Assembly (NCBI GenBank): GCA_023264815.1 | Contig: JAHFUZ010000002.1 | Location: 62,001 to 126,000, forward strand | Direction: 5' to 3' | Length of the DNA stretch: 64,000 nt | Source: Arthrobacter sp. | GTDB taxonomy: Bacteria; Actinomycetota; Actinomycetes; Actinomycetales; Micrococcaceae | The notes under the pieces: generated by a model | The model's input: the letters and a program-made list of their open reading frames with translations, nothing else | Databases searched by the model: none | Told to the model about the DNA's origin: nothing | Shown: positions 45,722 to 56,580 of the stretch, piece after piece | How the letters are laid out: each line of letters opens with the position of its first letter | How positions within the stretch are numbered: position 1 is the stretch's first letter | Position numbers and translations under genes: made by a program

Positions 45722-46741
45722 TCAGGCCCCTGCGGGCGCTGCCGGTTCTTCGGTCCGGGACGCGTTCCCGGCCCTGCGGTGTTCGACCCGTTTGGCCTGC
45801 TTCATCAGGTCAGGTTCGCTCTGGCGCAGCCAGGCGTACAGGGGCGCTGCCACAAAGATCGTAGCCGCGGTGCCGATCAGGATGCCCACGAACAGGGCCA
45901 GTGAGAGGTCGCGCAGTGTGCCCGCCCCCAGGAGGCCGGCGCCGATGAACAGAATGGCACCGACCGGGAGGATGGCAACCATCATGGTGTTGATGGATCG
46001 GACCAGGGTCTGGTTCACCGCGAGGTTGACCTCCTCCGCAAAGGTCCGTCGGGTTGAGGCGCTCAGGTCCGCAGTGTTTTCGCGGATCTTGTCGAAGACC
46101 ACCACTGTGTCATAGAGCGAATAGCTGAGCACCGTCAGGAATCCGATAATGGCAGACGGCGTCACTTCAAAATCGCTCAGGGCGTACACCCCGGCGGTGA
46201 TGAACATGGTCACCAGCATTCCGGCGAGGGCGGACAGCGACATCTTCCAGGTCCGGAAGTAGAGCGCCATCAGCACAGCGGCCAGGGCTACGAACACCAG
46301 CAGCCCGATCAGTGCCTGCTTGGTGACGTCCGCACCCCAGGTGGGTCCGATGAAGGTGGAAGTCACTTCGTTGTCAGTGACTCCGTAGGCGGTGGCCAGG
46401 CCTTCCTTGATCCGGAGCGTTTCGTCGTCCGTGAGCTTGTCCGTCTGGATTCGCATGGTGGTGCCGGCTACGTTCGCCACGCGCGGCACGCTGCCGGCTA
46501 CCACGTCCTCCACAACAGTCTGCCCGAGGGCGGAGTCGGTGTCCTTCACGTTGGAGACGGTGAACTCCGAGCCGCCGCGGAATTCAATGCCAAGGTTGAA
46601 CCCGCCCTTGACCATGGGAATAAGGATGGAGAGCGCAACCGCCACAACCGCGATCAGGAACCAGATCTTCTTGGCCCCCACGAAGTTGTAGGACCGCTTG
46701 CCCGTGTAGAGCTCGTTACCGAATGTGGCAAAGCTGGACAT
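45722..46741 (-). CDS. secF: Protein translocase subunit SecF
   Basis: 339 aa; GIEFRGGSEF, VLSYSLYDTVVVFDKIREN. Confidence 0.98.
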   Translation of the reverse strand: MSSFATFGNELYTGKRSYNFVGAKKIWFLIAVVAVALSILIPMVKGGFNLGIEFRGGSEFTVSNVKDTDSALGQTVVEDVVAGSVPRVANVAGTTMRIQTDKLTDDETLRIKEGLATAYGVTDNEVTSTFIGPTWGADVTKQALIGLLVFVALAAVLMALYFRTWKMSLSALAGMLVTMFITAGVYALSDFEVTPSAIIGFLTVLSYSLYDTVVVFDKIRENTADLSASTRRTFAEEVNLAVNQTLVRSINTMMVAILPVGAILFIGAGLLGAGTLRDLSLALFVGILIGTAATIFVAAPLYAWLRQSEPDLMKQAKRVEHRRAGNASRTEEPAAPAGA

Positions 46742-48498
46742 TACTTGTTCTCCTTGGCTGCACTCTTGGAGGAGCTCGTGAGCTGCTCCTGCTTTTCCGC
46801 GAGGCGGCGTTCCGCGATGGTCATGCGCCGTTCAGCTTCTGCGGCCGCACCGGTGTTCTTCGCCCGGACTACAGCCGGTTTGGCTTCAGGCGTACGGAGG
46901 CGGCCCGCACCGCGGTACAGCGGAACAGCGCCCAGGCGCTTGGGATCCAGGCCGGAGAACGGGTGCCCTTCGCCGAAGAACTTGGTCCGCGCCAGCAGCT
47001 GGAGCGTCGGGTGGGTGAACATAAAGACCACGATGAGGTCGGCGATGGCTGTCAGGCCCAAGGTGAAGGCGAACCCTCGGACGTTGCCGACGGCCACGAA
47101 GTAGAGCACCAGCGCGGCGAGCAGGTTGACGGCCTTGGAGGCAAGCACCGTTCGTTTTGCACGCTTCCAGCCGTTCTCGACAGCCGAAACCAGGCCCCTG
47201 CCCTCGCGGAGCTCATCGCGGATGCGCTCAAAGTAGACGATGAACGAGTCAGCGGTCTGGCCGATGGCCACGATGATGCCGGCCACGCCGGCAAGGGACA
47301 GCCGGTAGTTCTCAGTCCAGCCCAGGATGGCGATGGCGAGGTACGTCAGCGCGCCCGCCACCACCAGCGAGGCGATGGTGACAAAGCCCAGGGCACGGTA
47401 CTGGAACAGGGAGTAGACCACTACGAGGAGCAGGCCGATGACGCCGGCGAGAAGACCCATCCGCAGCTGCTCACCACCGAGGGTGGCCGAGATCTGCTGG
47501 TCGCTCTGGATCTCAAAGCTGATGGGCAGTGCGCCGAAGCGCAGCTGGTCCGAAAGCGTCTTGGCCGTCTGCTCGGTAAAGCCTCCGGTGATCTGGGGAC
47601 GGCCATCGGTGATCACTGCCAATGACCGCGGCGCGGAAATGACCTGGTCATCAAGGACGATGGCGAACTGGGCCTTCGGGTCCGTGCCCGTCTGGCCGCC
47701 GGCGGCAACGTAGAACTGGTTCAGGCGTTCGGTGACCTCTTTGAACTTGGCCGTGCCTTCGTCGTCGAACTGGATGTTGACTGCCCAGTCGTTGGTGACC
47801 GCGCCCTGCGCACCCTGCTGGAGCTGGAAGGACGAGGTGACAATGTTGCTGCCCTTGACCTCCACTGGACCCAGGATGTATTTGATCGCGGGAGTTGTGG
47901 CGGTCGCCGGCTCGCACGTCACCAGGGGCTTGGCGGGGGCCGATGCCTCGGGGCTCTCAGGAGCGGGGTTGTTGCAGTCCAGGGCCTCAAACTGCTTGTA
48001 CACATCGGGGGTGATCCAGTTGACATCGCTGCTGTTGACAGGCTCGGCCGTTGGCTTGGGCAGCTGGTCCTCGGGCGTGCGCGACTCGGCCGGGACCGCT
48101 GCGCCGTCGCCATTGAGCAGGACCGGACGGAAGTTCATATCTGCCGATGCCTGGATCAGGTCACGGGTTTCCTTCGTGGGTGTGCCCGGCAGGCTGACCA
48201 CGACGTTGCGGCCGGACTGCGTGCTGATCTCAGCTTCGGCAACACCCGAGCCGTCAACGCGCTGGCGGATGATGGCCACCGCCTGGTTGAGCTGCTCTTC
48301 GTTGATGTCCGAACCGCCCTCAACCTTGGGCGCCAGGATCATCTGGGTTCCGCCTTCGAGGTCCAGCGCCAGCTTGGGTGCCCAGCTGGCCTGGCCGGCA
48401 AGGGTGCCGCCGGCCAACACAGCAGTCAGCACGGCGAGGATTACGCCGAGCCACACCAGTACCCGCAGGCCTGAGTTCTTAGGGCCACTTCGTGCCAT
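46741..48498 (-). CDS. secD: Protein translocase subunit SecD
   Basis: 585 aa; LALDLEGGTQMIL, IGQTADSFIVYFERIRDELREG; abuts secF. Confidence 0.98.
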   Translation of the reverse strand: MARSGPKNSGLRVLVWLGVILAVLTAVLAGGTLAGQASWAPKLALDLEGGTQMILAPKVEGGSDINEEQLNQAVAIIRQRVDGSGVAEAEISTQSGRNVVVSLPGTPTKETRDLIQASADMNFRPVLLNGDGAAVPAESRTPEDQLPKPTAEPVNSSDVNWITPDVYKQFEALDCNNPAPESPEASAPAKPLVTCEPATATTPAIKYILGPVEVKGSNIVTSSFQLQQGAQGAVTNDWAVNIQFDDEGTAKFKEVTERLNQFYVAAGGQTGTDPKAQFAIVLDDQVISAPRSLAVITDGRPQITGGFTEQTAKTLSDQLRFGALPISFEIQSDQQISATLGGEQLRMGLLAGVIGLLLVVVYSLFQYRALGFVTIASLVVAGALTYLAIAILGWTENYRLSLAGVAGIIVAIGQTADSFIVYFERIRDELREGRGLVSAVENGWKRAKRTVLASKAVNLLAALVLYFVAVGNVRGFAFTLGLTAIADLIVVFMFTHPTLQLLARTKFFGEGHPFSGLDPKRLGAVPLYRGAGRLRTPEAKPAVVRAKNTGAAAEAERRMTIAERRLAEKQEQLTSSSKSAAKENK

Positions 48499-48527
48499 TG
48501 TCGATCTTTCTCTTATTTACGGAGGAA

Positions 48528-48560
48528 CCGCCGGTGCGAGCCTGATGCTCCCACCGGCGG
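48528..48560 (-). other. Strong intergenic hairpin between yajC and secD
   Basis: CCGCCGGTG-C-GAGC-CTGAT-GCTC-C-CACCGGCGG: 13 paired positions with one C-C mismatch; no T-run. Confidence 0.6.
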
Positions 48561-48611
48561 CGGTCCGCAGCCGTAGAGGTGTTATAAAGCCTGTTGCGCA
48601 GGTGCGGTGGG

Positions 48612-49019
48612 CTAGCTGTCCTTCTTGCCTTCGTCATTGAGGCGCTTCAGGGTCTCGTCCGGTGTTTCGGCGGTAGCCGGCTGCGTGGTTCCAAGGTCCT
48701 GGGACGTCAGCGAGGATGCGTCGTCCGGGACAACGGCGGGCTCATCCTCGGCAACAACGGCAGGCTCGACGATCTTGGTGACTGCCTGGCGGTGGACCGT
48801 GGCGAGGTTTCCGGGTGAGAGCTCCAGGACAACCTTGTTCTCGGCGTCGTCCATGGACACAATCCGGCCGAACAGGCCAAAACTCGTCATGACCTCAACA
48901 CCGGGAGCGAACTTGGACTGCAGTTCTGCCTGCTGCTCCTTGGTCTTCTTGTTGCGGCGGAACATCATAAAGATAAAGATGCCGAGCATTGCGAACAAGA
49001 CGATGTTCATGGGATCCAC
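48612..49019 (-). CDS. yajC: Preprotein translocase subunit YajC
   Basis: MNIVLFAMLGIFIFMMFRRNKKTKEQQAELQSKFAPGVEVMTSFGLFGRIV; exact start uncertain (GTG 49019 or ATG 49010). Confidence 0.93.
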   Translation of the reverse strand: MDPMNIVLFAMLGIFIFMMFRRNKKTKEQQAELQSKFAPGVEVMTSFGLFGRIVSMDDAENKVVLELSPGNLATVHRQAVTKIVEPAVVAEDEPAVVPDDASSLTSQDLGTTQPATAETPDETLKRLNDEGKKDS

Positions 49020-49192
49020 AGGGAAGTTTCCGTTCTGTACTGGCGTGTCTGGTGTGTGGCTGCGTCCGCTTCGTTCCGCCATGCAGATGTCCGTGCTGGC
49101 CGGCAACGGCCCCTCGGAGCCGCCGGCGGGAACAAAGGCCCGAACGTGCCGGGTTTCATATCCAGTCTAAAGGGAAAAGCTGAAAGGAAGGC

Positions 49193-50281
49193 CTATTGGC
49201 TGTTCGGCGCCCATTGGGCCGCGGCGTCGCTGGAGTCGCTATCAGACTCGAACAGGTCCAGGGGTTCCTGCCCGAACACCCCTGCGGGCACTGAATAGCC
49301 CAGGTGCGTCCACGCCGGAGCCATGGCGATCCGCCCCCGGGGCGTACGGCCCAGCAGGCCTTCGCGGACAAGGAACGGCTCGGCCACAGTTTCCACTGTC
49401 TCGGTTTCCTCGCCGACTGCAATGGCCAGGGTGGAAAGCCCCACGGGTCCCCCGCCGAACTTTGTGATGAGGGCTTCCAGGACGGCGCGGTCCAGCCGGT
49501 CCAGGCCGCGCTTGTCTACTTCATACATGTCCAAGGCGGCCGAGGCTGCCCGCGCGTCGATCTGCTCGATGCCGTGGACCAGTGCCCAGTCCCGGACCCG
49601 GCGAAGGAGCCGGTTGGCGATGCGGGGTGTGCCACGGGAACGGCCGGCAATTTCGCTGAAGCCGGCAGAGTTGACCTTGAGGTCAAGCAGCCCGGCGGAA
49701 CGCCTGAGTACCAGTTCAAGTTCGGCCACGCTGTAGAACTCCAAGTGGCCGGTGAACCCGAACCTGTCCCGCAGCGGACCGGGAAGCAAGCCGGCACGGG
49801 TGGTGGCTCCCACCAGGGTGAAGGGCGGCAGTTCCAGCGGGATGGCCGTGGCACCGGCGCCCTTGCCCACCACAATGTCCACCCGGAAATCTTCCATGGC
49901 CATATACAGCATTTCTTCTGCCGGCCGGGACATCCGGTGGATCTCGTCCAGGAAGAGGACTTCGCCTTCGGACAGGGAGGACAGGATCGCAGCCAGGTCC
50001 CCGGCGTGCTGGATGGCCGGGCCGCTGCTAATCCGCAGCGGGGCATTCATTTCAGAAGCAACAATCATGGCCAGCGTGGTTTTGCCCAGGCCCGGCGGCC
50101 CGGAAAACAGTACGTGGTCAGCGCTGCGGCCCCGCATCCGGGAGGCCTGCAGAACCAGCGAAAGCTGCTTCCGCACGCGGTGCTGGCCCACGAAGTCATC
50201 CAGGTTTTTGGGCCTGAGGGCGGCCTCGATGGCCCGTTCCTCCGGCTCCTCCCCTGCCGCTACCACGGAAGGCTCAGCCAC
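49193..50281 (-). CDS. ruvB: Holliday junction branch migration helicase RuvB
   Basis: 362 aa; [37 protein letters not shown]. Confidence 0.98.
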   Translation of the reverse strand: MAEPSVVAAGEEPEERAIEAALRPKNLDDFVGQHRVRKQLSLVLQASRMRGRSADHVLFSGPPGLGKTTLAMIVASEMNAPLRISSGPAIQHAGDLAAILSSLSEGEVLFLDEIHRMSRPAEEMLYMAMEDFRVDIVVGKGAGATAIPLELPPFTLVGATTRAGLLPGPLRDRFGFTGHLEFYSVAELELVLRRSAGLLDLKVNSAGFSEIAGRSRGTPRIANRLLRRVRDWALVHGIEQIDARAASAALDMYEVDKRGLDRLDRAVLEALITKFGGGPVGLSTLAIAVGEETETVETVAEPFLVREGLLGRTPRGRIAMAPAWTHLGYSVPAGVFGQEPLDLFESDSDSSDAAAQWAPNSQ

Positions 50282-50918
50282 GGCTGCCTACGCGATTGCC
50301 GGCCCGCGCACCGTCCTGGCCAAGCCACCGGAGCGTGGTCCGCAGGATTTCAGCCACGTTGCCGCGGAAGGACACCTCGGGTTCGTCCGCCAGGGCCTTG
50401 TCGATGCTTGCCGTGGCGTCCTTTTCCGACCAGCCAAGGCTGGTCATCGCCGCCACAACCTGCGGCTTCCAGGAAGCCTCGGCCGCGGTGGCCGGCGCAG
50501 CTGTACCTGCGGTCCCGTGCGGCACCAGCTTGCCGGCGAGTTCCAGCACAATCCGCCCGGCCACCTTGGGCCCGATGCCGGGCACCTTAGTGAAGGCCTT
50601 GCTGTCCTCCGCGTGGGCAGCAACCCGGATGGCTTCGGGCTCGTGGACGGCGAGCACCGCCAGCGCGAGCCGCGGACCTACGCCGCTGACGCTGAGCAGG
50701 ACATCAAAGACTTCCCGTTCGTCATCGGTGGCGAAGCCGAACAGGGTCAGCGAATCCTCACGGACAATCAGCGACGTGAAGAGTTTGCCTTCCTCGCCCG
50801 TGCGCAGGCCACTGAGCGTCTGGGGTGTGGCATTGACGCTCATTCCCGCCCCGTTGAGGTCGATCACGGCGGTGGAAAGGCCAACGTGCGCTACGGTTCC
50901 GCGAAGGAAACTGATCAA
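50274..50918 (-). CDS. ruvA: Holliday junction DNA helicase RuvA
   Basis: 214 aa; [28 protein letters not shown]; overlaps ruvB start. Confidence 0.98.
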   Translation of the reverse strand: MISFLRGTVAHVGLSTAVIDLNGAGMSVNATPQTLSGLRTGEEGKLFTSLIVREDSLTLFGFATDDEREVFDVLLSVSGVGPRLALAVLAVHEPEAIRVAAHAEDSKAFTKVPGIGPKVAGRIVLELAGKLVPHGTAGTAAPATAAEASWKPQVVAAMTSLGWSEKDATASIDKALADEPEVSFRGNVAEILRTTLRWLGQDGARAGNRVGSRG

Positions 50919-51009
50919 GGCCGTGCTCCTGGTGTACTGCCGGGTGCTGCGGAGCAGGACCCGGCTATCCGAACATATCTACGAATACCCTAGCAAGGGC
51001 TGCGGGCAT

Positions 51010-51588
51010 TCAGCGTGCGCGGCGCGCCTTCGCCTCGGCATCGGCCCAGGCGCGCTGGGCGGGGGTGAGGGACATGCTGCCCGGGCCGGTGGTGGCCACG
51101 GCGGCGCCGCTGCCGGCACGCCAGGCGTGGGTGATCGCCAGGGCCAGCGCATCCGCGGCGTCGGCCGGCCGGGGCGGCGCGTCAAGCCGGAGGATCTTGG
51201 TGACGAGTTTGGTCACCGCGTCCTTGTTGGAATTTCCGCTGCCCGTGACGGCGGCCTTGACTTCGGATGGCGTATGCAGCGCTACTGGGATGCCCCGTCG
51301 CGCGGCGGCGGCGATGACCACCCCGGACGCTTGTGCCACGCCCATCACCGTGCTGACATTCAGCTGGGAGAAGACGCGTTCGACGGCGAGCACCTGGGGT
51401 TCGTAGCGGTCCAGCCAGTCATCGATGGCCAGTGCAATCACCAGCAGCCGTTGATCCAGGGTTTCTTCCGGAGAGGTCCCCACAACCCCGACCGCCACCA
51501 TCGTGGCGCGCCTGTTCCGTTCGACATCCACAACGCCGATGCCGCAGCGCGTGAGCCCCGGGTCAACACCGAGTACGCGCAGCGTCAC
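51010..51588 (-). CDS. ruvC: Crossover junction endodeoxyribonuclease RuvC
   Basis: 192 aa; [21 protein letters not shown]. Confidence 0.98.
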   Translation of the reverse strand: MTLRVLGVDPGLTRCGIGVVDVERNRRATMVAVGVVGTSPEETLDQRLLVIALAIDDWLDRYEPQVLAVERVFSQLNVSTVMGVAQASGVVIAAAARRGIPVALHTPSEVKAAVTGSGNSNKDAVTKLVTKILRLDAPPRPADAADALALAITHAWRAGSGAAVATTGPGSMSLTPAQRAWADAEAKARRAR

Positions 51589-51623
51589 GCTCCGACATCC
51601 GCCCTAGGCCGCAAAGCTGCGTG

Positions 51624-52379
51624 TCACTCAGATTCCAGGGCGGCCTGGACTTCGTCGCTGAGGTCGGCATTGCTGTAGACGTTCTGGACGTCGTCGAGTT
51701 CTTCCAGGGCGTCAACAAGCTTCATGAACTTCTTGGCGGCCTCAAGATCGAGCGGCACCTCCATGGAGGGAACGAACTCGGCCTCGTCGGTGTCGTACTC
51801 GATCCCGGCGTCCTTCAGGGCGTCGCGGACGGCCTGGAGGTCTTTCGGATCCGAATGGATTTCGAAGGTGTCGCCGTTGTCCTTCACTTCCTCAGCGCCG
51901 GCGTCGAGGACGGCCATCAGCACGTCATCTTCGGTGAGTTCCTTCTTGGGCAGGGTGACCACACCCTTGCGGCTGAAGAGGTAACTGACCGAACCGGGGT
52001 CGGCGATGGTGCCGCCGTTGCGGGAGATCGCCAGGCGCACCTCGGAGGCCGCGCGGTTCTTGTTGTCCGTGAGGCATTCGATGAGCAGCGCGGAGCCCTG
52101 CGGGCCGCGGCATTCGTACATGATTTCGGTGTAGTCCACTACTTCGCCGGTCAGGCCGGCGCCGCGCTTGATGGCGCGGTCAATGTTGTCTGCCGGAACC
52201 GAGGTCTTCTTGGCCTTGGTGACAGCCAGTTCCAGGCCGGGGTTGCCCTGGAGGTCCGGTCCGCCCATGCGGGCGGCGACTTCGATGTTCTTGATCAGTT
52301 TGGCGAACGATTTCGCACGGCGGCTATCGAGGATGGCCTTTTTGTGCTTGGTCGTTGCCCATTTGGAGTGGCCTGACAT
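51624..52379 (-). CDS. YebC/PmpR family regulator/translation factor
   Basis: 251 aa; [37 protein letters not shown]. Confidence 0.97.
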   Translation of the reverse strand: MSGHSKWATTKHKKAILDSRRAKSFAKLIKNIEVAARMGGPDLQGNPGLELAVTKAKKTSVPADNIDRAIKRGAGLTGEVVDYTEIMYECRGPQGSALLIECLTDNKNRAASEVRLAISRNGGTIADPGSVSYLFSRKGVVTLPKKELTEDDVLMAVLDAGAEEVKDNGDTFEIHSDPKDLQAVRDALKDAGIEYDTDEAEFVPSMEVPLDLEAAKKFMKLVDALEELDDVQNVYSNADLSDEVQAALESE

Positions 52380-52382
52380 GCT

Positions 52383-53093
52383 TTACGCTTCTCCTCTGAT
52401 CATGCGGATAAAAAGTTCATGTACGCGTTTCTCCCCAGTCACTTCCGGGTGGAAGGAGGTGGCCAGCAGGTGGCCGGAACGCACAGCAACAATTCTAGCC
52501 GTCCCGGGCAGGCTCGCCGCGTGGGACGCGTGTTCCGGGTCTGCCGGCTCCACCTGGGCGAGGACTTCCACGTTGCTTCCCACGCGCTCCACCCAGGGTC
52601 CGCGGATGAACACAGCGTGTACGGGAGCTACGCCGGATTCCGTGGCGCTGAAGTCCAGGCCCTTGAAATCCAGGTCCGTTTCGAATGATTCACGCTGCCG
52701 TCCGAACGCGTTACGGCGCACTGTGATGTCCAGGCCGCCAAACGTCTCTTGGGGTTTGCCGGCAAGGTCCGTGGCGGGGTCGGCGATGTCGTTGGCCAGC
52801 AGGATCATGCCGGCGCAGGAGCCGTAGACCGGCAGCCCTTCGCGGATGCGGGCCTTCAGCGGCTCGGCGAGTTCGAAGGCGCGGGCCAGTTTATCTATAG
52901 CCGTGGATTCGCCGCCCGGAATGATGAGCCCGTCCAGGCCGTCCAGTTCCGAGGGCCGGCGGATTCCTACGCCCGCCGCCCCGGAGGCGTCGACGGCGCG
53001 AAGGTGTTCACGGAAGTCTCCCTGAAGGGCCAGGACGCCGATCCGGAGGCCTGCGCCCACGCGTGCGGAAGCGGCCGAAAGGGGATTTGTCAT
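52383..53093 (-). CDS. pdxT: Pyridoxal 5'-phosphate synthase glutaminase subunit PdxT
   Basis: 236 aa; [42 protein letters not shown]. Confidence 0.97.
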   Translation of the reverse strand: MTNPLSAASARVGAGLRIGVLALQGDFREHLRAVDASGAAGVGIRRPSELDGLDGLIIPGGESTAIDKLARAFELAEPLKARIREGLPVYGSCAGMILLANDIADPATDLAGKPQETFGGLDITVRRNAFGRQRESFETDLDFKGLDFSATESGVAPVHAVFIRGPWVERVGSNVEVLAQVEPADPEHASHAASLPGTARIVAVRSGHLLATSFHPEVTGEKRVHELFIRMIRGEA

Positions 53094-53184
53094 TCATTCA
53101 GCATAAGGGGAAGCCCGCTCCGGGCAGCGCCGGAAATGCTTCCCCGGCGGAGTTCTATGCCGTTGCTGGGATATATTACAGAGC

Positions 53185-54477
53185 ATGCTTTACATCAGTG
53201 TTCCGCTCGGCAAGCTGGTCCGCCGGGTGTCCCGGCTCAGGGGCGGCGGTTCCGCCCTGCCCGGGCTGGTGGTCGAAAAAATCGATCCCGGCTTTATGCA
53301 GCGGACACTCGCCACGCTCCCCCACGGTGTGGCAGTGGTCAGCGGAACCAACGGCAAAACCACCACCACCAAAATGGTGGTGGAACTCCTGGAAAGCCAG
53401 GGGCTGAAGGTATTCACGAACCGTACGGGCAGCAACTTCACCCGTGGTGTGGCGGCCGCCCTGCTCGGCGAGGTGGACTGGCGCGGCAGGCTCAAGGCCG
53501 ATGTCGCCGTCCTGGAACTGGACGAAGCCCACGCCGTGCATTTCGTCAACCGGGTTCCGCCCCGTTACAGCCTCCTGCTCAACGTCCTGCGGGACCAGCT
53601 GGACCGCTTCGGCGAAATCGACAAGACTGCCCAGCTCCTTGAGCACATCGCGGGCAAAACCACCGGAACGGTGGTGCTCAACCGGGAGGACCCGCGGGTG
53701 GCCCGGATCGCGGACACCCTCGCCGGCCAGGACGTCCAGTACTTCGGCCTCGACGATTCCCTGCTGAGCATGTTCCCCAATGACGACGACATGCGCGCTG
53801 CGCCCGGCAGCCCCGGGCCCGCAGCCCTCCCCGGAAAGCCGCCGGCCGACGTCGTACTCCGCAAGGTGGGTCCGGACACCGCCGATTTCGAGTACGACGG
53901 CGTCACGGTCACCACCGGGATGAAGCTCCGCGGCGTCTACAACATCTTTAATGCTGCCGCGGCGCTGGCCCTGGCGCGCAGCATCTGCGGCAGCGGTGCG
54001 GCGGCCGCCGACCATGCGGCCCTGCTGACCGCGCTGTCCAGGGTGGAACCGGCCTTCGGCCGCGGCGAAAGCCTTGTGGTGGACGGCCAGCCGCTCGACC
54101 TTGTGCTTGTGAAGAATCCCAGCGGCTTCCGGCTGGGATTGAAGTCCTTCCCGGCCGGCGGCTACGCCACCATGATCGCCGTCAATGACAACTACGCCGA
54201 TGGCCGGGACATGTCCTGGTTGTGGGACGTGGAATTCGAGTCGCTCCGTGACGGCGGTGTTGACCAGCTGACCGGGTCCCGCGCCTACGACATGGCGCTG
54301 CGGCTGCAGTACGACGACGTGCGGATCGGCGCTGTCCAGACTGACATAGCCCCTGCCCTGGCAGCCTTCATCCGTGAAGGCAGCGGACGGCCGAAGCGCA
54401 TCTTCTGCACGTACACAGCCATGCTGGCTATCCGCCGCGAGCTGTCCAAAATCACCACAGTGGAGGTGGTCTCATGA
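53185..54477 (+). CDS. murT: Lipid II isoglutaminyl synthase, MurT-type ligase subunit (no zinc ribbon seen)
   Basis: 430 aa; VVSGTNGKTTTTKMVVELLES, NDNYADGRDMSWLWDVEFE; followed by gatD with 4-nt overlap. Confidence 0.93.
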   Translation: MLYISVPLGKLVRRVSRLRGGGSALPGLVVEKIDPGFMQRTLATLPHGVAVVSGTNGKTTTTKMVVELLESQGLKVFTNRTGSNFTRGVAAALLGEVDWRGRLKADVAVLELDEAHAVHFVNRVPPRYSLLLNVLRDQLDRFGEIDKTAQLLEHIAGKTTGTVVLNREDPRVARIADTLAGQDVQYFGLDDSLLSMFPNDDDMRAAPGSPGPAALPGKPPADVVLRKVGPDTADFEYDGVTVTTGMKLRGVYNIFNAAAALALARSICGSGAAAADHAALLTALSRVEPAFGRGESLVVDGQPLDLVLVKNPSGFRLGLKSFPAGGYATMIAVNDNYADGRDMSWLWDVEFESLRDGGVDQLTGSRAYDMALRLQYDDVRIGAVQTDIAPALAAFIREGSGRPKRIFCTYTAMLAIRRELSKITTVEVVS

Positions 54478-55226
54478 CCGCTGAATCAACCGGAACCGGG
54501 CAGGACAGCAAGGGCACCATCCGCGTCCTGCAGCTGTATCCGCGGGACATGAACATCTATGGCGACTGGGGCAACGCCCTGGTCCTGAAGCAGCGGATCT
54601 ACTGGCACGGCTACACACCCGAACTGCTTGAGTACAACGTGGGCGACGAGTTTCCTGCGGACGTGGACCTGATTGTAGGCGGCGGCGGGCAGGACAGCGG
54701 CCAGCTGGTCATCCAGGATGACCTGCATTCACAGGCCGCGGTCCTCAGCAGGCTGGCCGAGGACGGCACGCCCATGCTGGTGATCTGCGGGCTCTACCAG
54801 CTGTTCGGGCGCTTCTTCAAGACCCGCCTGGGCACGGTCATTCCGGGGATTGGCGTCCTGGACGTGGAAACCCACGGCACGGAGGAACGCCTGATCGGCA
54901 ACGTCAAGGTGGCCACGGAGGAGTTCGGCGAGGTTCTGGGCTACGAGAACCACAGCGGACAGACCACCCTCGGGGCAGGCGTCCGCCCATTGGGCACCAC
55001 TGCAAAAGGAACCGGCAACAACAGCAGCGACGGCCTGGAGGGCGCGCGCTACAAGAATGTGGTGGCCAGCTATCTGCACGGTTCGCTGCTGCCGAAGAAC
55101 CCGGCCATTGCCGACTTCCTCATCCGGACGGCGGCGGAACGCAGGTTTGGCACGTTCGAGCCTGGCAACCCTGATGACAGGTTCGCCGTGCTGGCCCGTG
55201 AGCACGCCGCCCGGCGTCCGCGCTAA
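54474..55226 (+). CDS. gatD: Lipid II isoglutaminyl synthase, glutamine amidotransferase subunit GatD
   Basis: 250 aa; LYPRDMNIYGDWGNALVLKQR, MLVICGLYQLFGRFF, GYENHSGQTTL, SYLHGSLLPKNP. Confidence 0.94.
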   Translation: MTAESTGTGQDSKGTIRVLQLYPRDMNIYGDWGNALVLKQRIYWHGYTPELLEYNVGDEFPADVDLIVGGGGQDSGQLVIQDDLHSQAAVLSRLAEDGTPMLVICGLYQLFGRFFKTRLGTVIPGIGVLDVETHGTEERLIGNVKVATEEFGEVLGYENHSGQTTLGAGVRPLGTTAKGTGNNSSDGLEGARYKNVVASYLHGSLLPKNPAIADFLIRTAAERRFGTFEPGNPDDRFAVLAREHAARRPR

Positions 55227-56506
55227 GGGCTCCGCTGCTGTTCCCTGGTGATCAGCAGTTCGTGGGCGCCGGCTGCAGCCGCGCCCATCGAATCCACCAC
55301 GGTGAGTGTCCGCTGCCTGGTGGCGGCGTCGGCCTCAGGCGTGGCGCAGACGCCCTGCGGCGCGTCGGAAGCGACTGAACACCAGCGGTACGGGTCACGG
55401 ACCATCACGGACGGGGTCCAGGCGAGGTCCGAGGCGGCCCAGTTGCCCGCCGCATCCTGGCTGAACTGCGCGCGCACCAGCAACCCCTCATTGTTCACCA
55501 CGTACCAGGGCGAGAGCTCCGTGACGCCGTTGCCCAGTCCGTAGACGATCCAGGTGCCCTTGTAGTTCTCAATGGGAAGTACAGAGTGGGTGTGGTGGCC
55601 GTAGACCATGGTGAACTGGCCACTGTCCACCAGCGCGTGGGCCACATCCTGCTGCTGGGCATTCGCCGCACTGGCATACTCGTCCCCCGCGTGCATGGCG
55701 CCAAGGACAATGTCTGCGCCAAGGGCACGCGCCTTGACGGCCTTGGCGATCATGGCCGTCGCGTCGAGCATGTCCACCTGCCAGCCGTATTCCGGGTACT
55801 GCCCGTTGAGGCCATAGGTCCCTGCGATGATGGCGATCTTCGCGCCGTCCGTCTGCAGGATCAGGATGCCCTGGGACTCGGTTTCCGTTCTGTAGGAGCC
55901 GGTGTGCTTGAGTCCGGCCGCATCCAGGGCATCCAGAGTCCTCAGGACTCCGTCCGTGCTCCGGTCGATGGTGTGGTTGCTGGCGGTGGTGCACGCCCGG
56001 TACCCCACAGCTTTGGACGCCGTGATGATCTGCGGCGGGACGTTGAACGATGGGTGGGCGGCGAACGGACCGTCCGGCCCGGCAACCGGCGTCTCCTGAT
56101 GGCAGATGGCGAGGTCGCTGGCCTGGATGTAGCGGCGCTGGCCTTCCAGGAGCGGCGTGAAGTCCAGCCCGGGTTTGCCTGCCGCGGCGGCGTCATCCCG
56201 GGCCTGCTGCCAGAGCTGGGTGTGGACCAGCATGTCCCCGGTCAGCAGCACGGACGTACACCGCAGCGTGGGGCAGGCCGGCCCGGCGCCCGGGGTGGGC
56301 GTGGGCGCCGGGCCGGGTGACGGCGTCGGGCTTTGCTGCGCTGCAGCGGTTCCCCCGGCGGGCTTCGCGGCGCTGATGCCCGGGCCGTTGCCGCCCTGCT
56401 CGGCCACGAGGCCGCAGGCAGCAAGCTGTGCTGCTGCTGCCACAGCAAGGACAGCCAACCCGATTCGGGCCGCAGCAATCCCGGACATGTTCCCCATACG
56501 CGCCAT
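55223..56506 (-). CDS. CapA family (PgsA-type metallophosphatase-like) lipoprotein
   Basis: Lipobox AAQLAACG; LTGDMLVHTQLWQQA, TASNHTIDRSTDGVLRTLDALDAAGLKHTGSYR, YGHHTHSVLPIE. Start uncertain (ORF open to 56560). Confidence 0.88.
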   Translation of the reverse strand: MARMGNMSGIAAARIGLAVLAVAAAAQLAACGLVAEQGGNGPGISAAKPAGGTAAAQQSPTPSPGPAPTPTPGAGPACPTLRCTSVLLTGDMLVHTQLWQQARDDAAAAGKPGLDFTPLLEGQRRYIQASDLAICHQETPVAGPDGPFAAHPSFNVPPQIITASKAVGYRACTTASNHTIDRSTDGVLRTLDALDAAGLKHTGSYRTETESQGILILQTDGAKIAIIAGTYGLNGQYPEYGWQVDMLDATAMIAKAVKARALGADIVLGAMHAGDEYASAANAQQQDVAHALVDSGQFTMVYGHHTHSVLPIENYKGTWIVYGLGNGVTELSPWYVVNNEGLLVRAQFSQDAAGNWAASDLAWTPSVMVRDPYRWCSVASDAPQGVCATPEADAATRQRTLTVVDSMGAAAAGAHELLITREQQRSP

Positions 56507-56580
56507 TGTAGGTTCGGCCCCTGCCCAAAACCGGGAGCCGCGCATTGAGAATCCCTGCACCGGTATGAAAGGTTAGCGTG

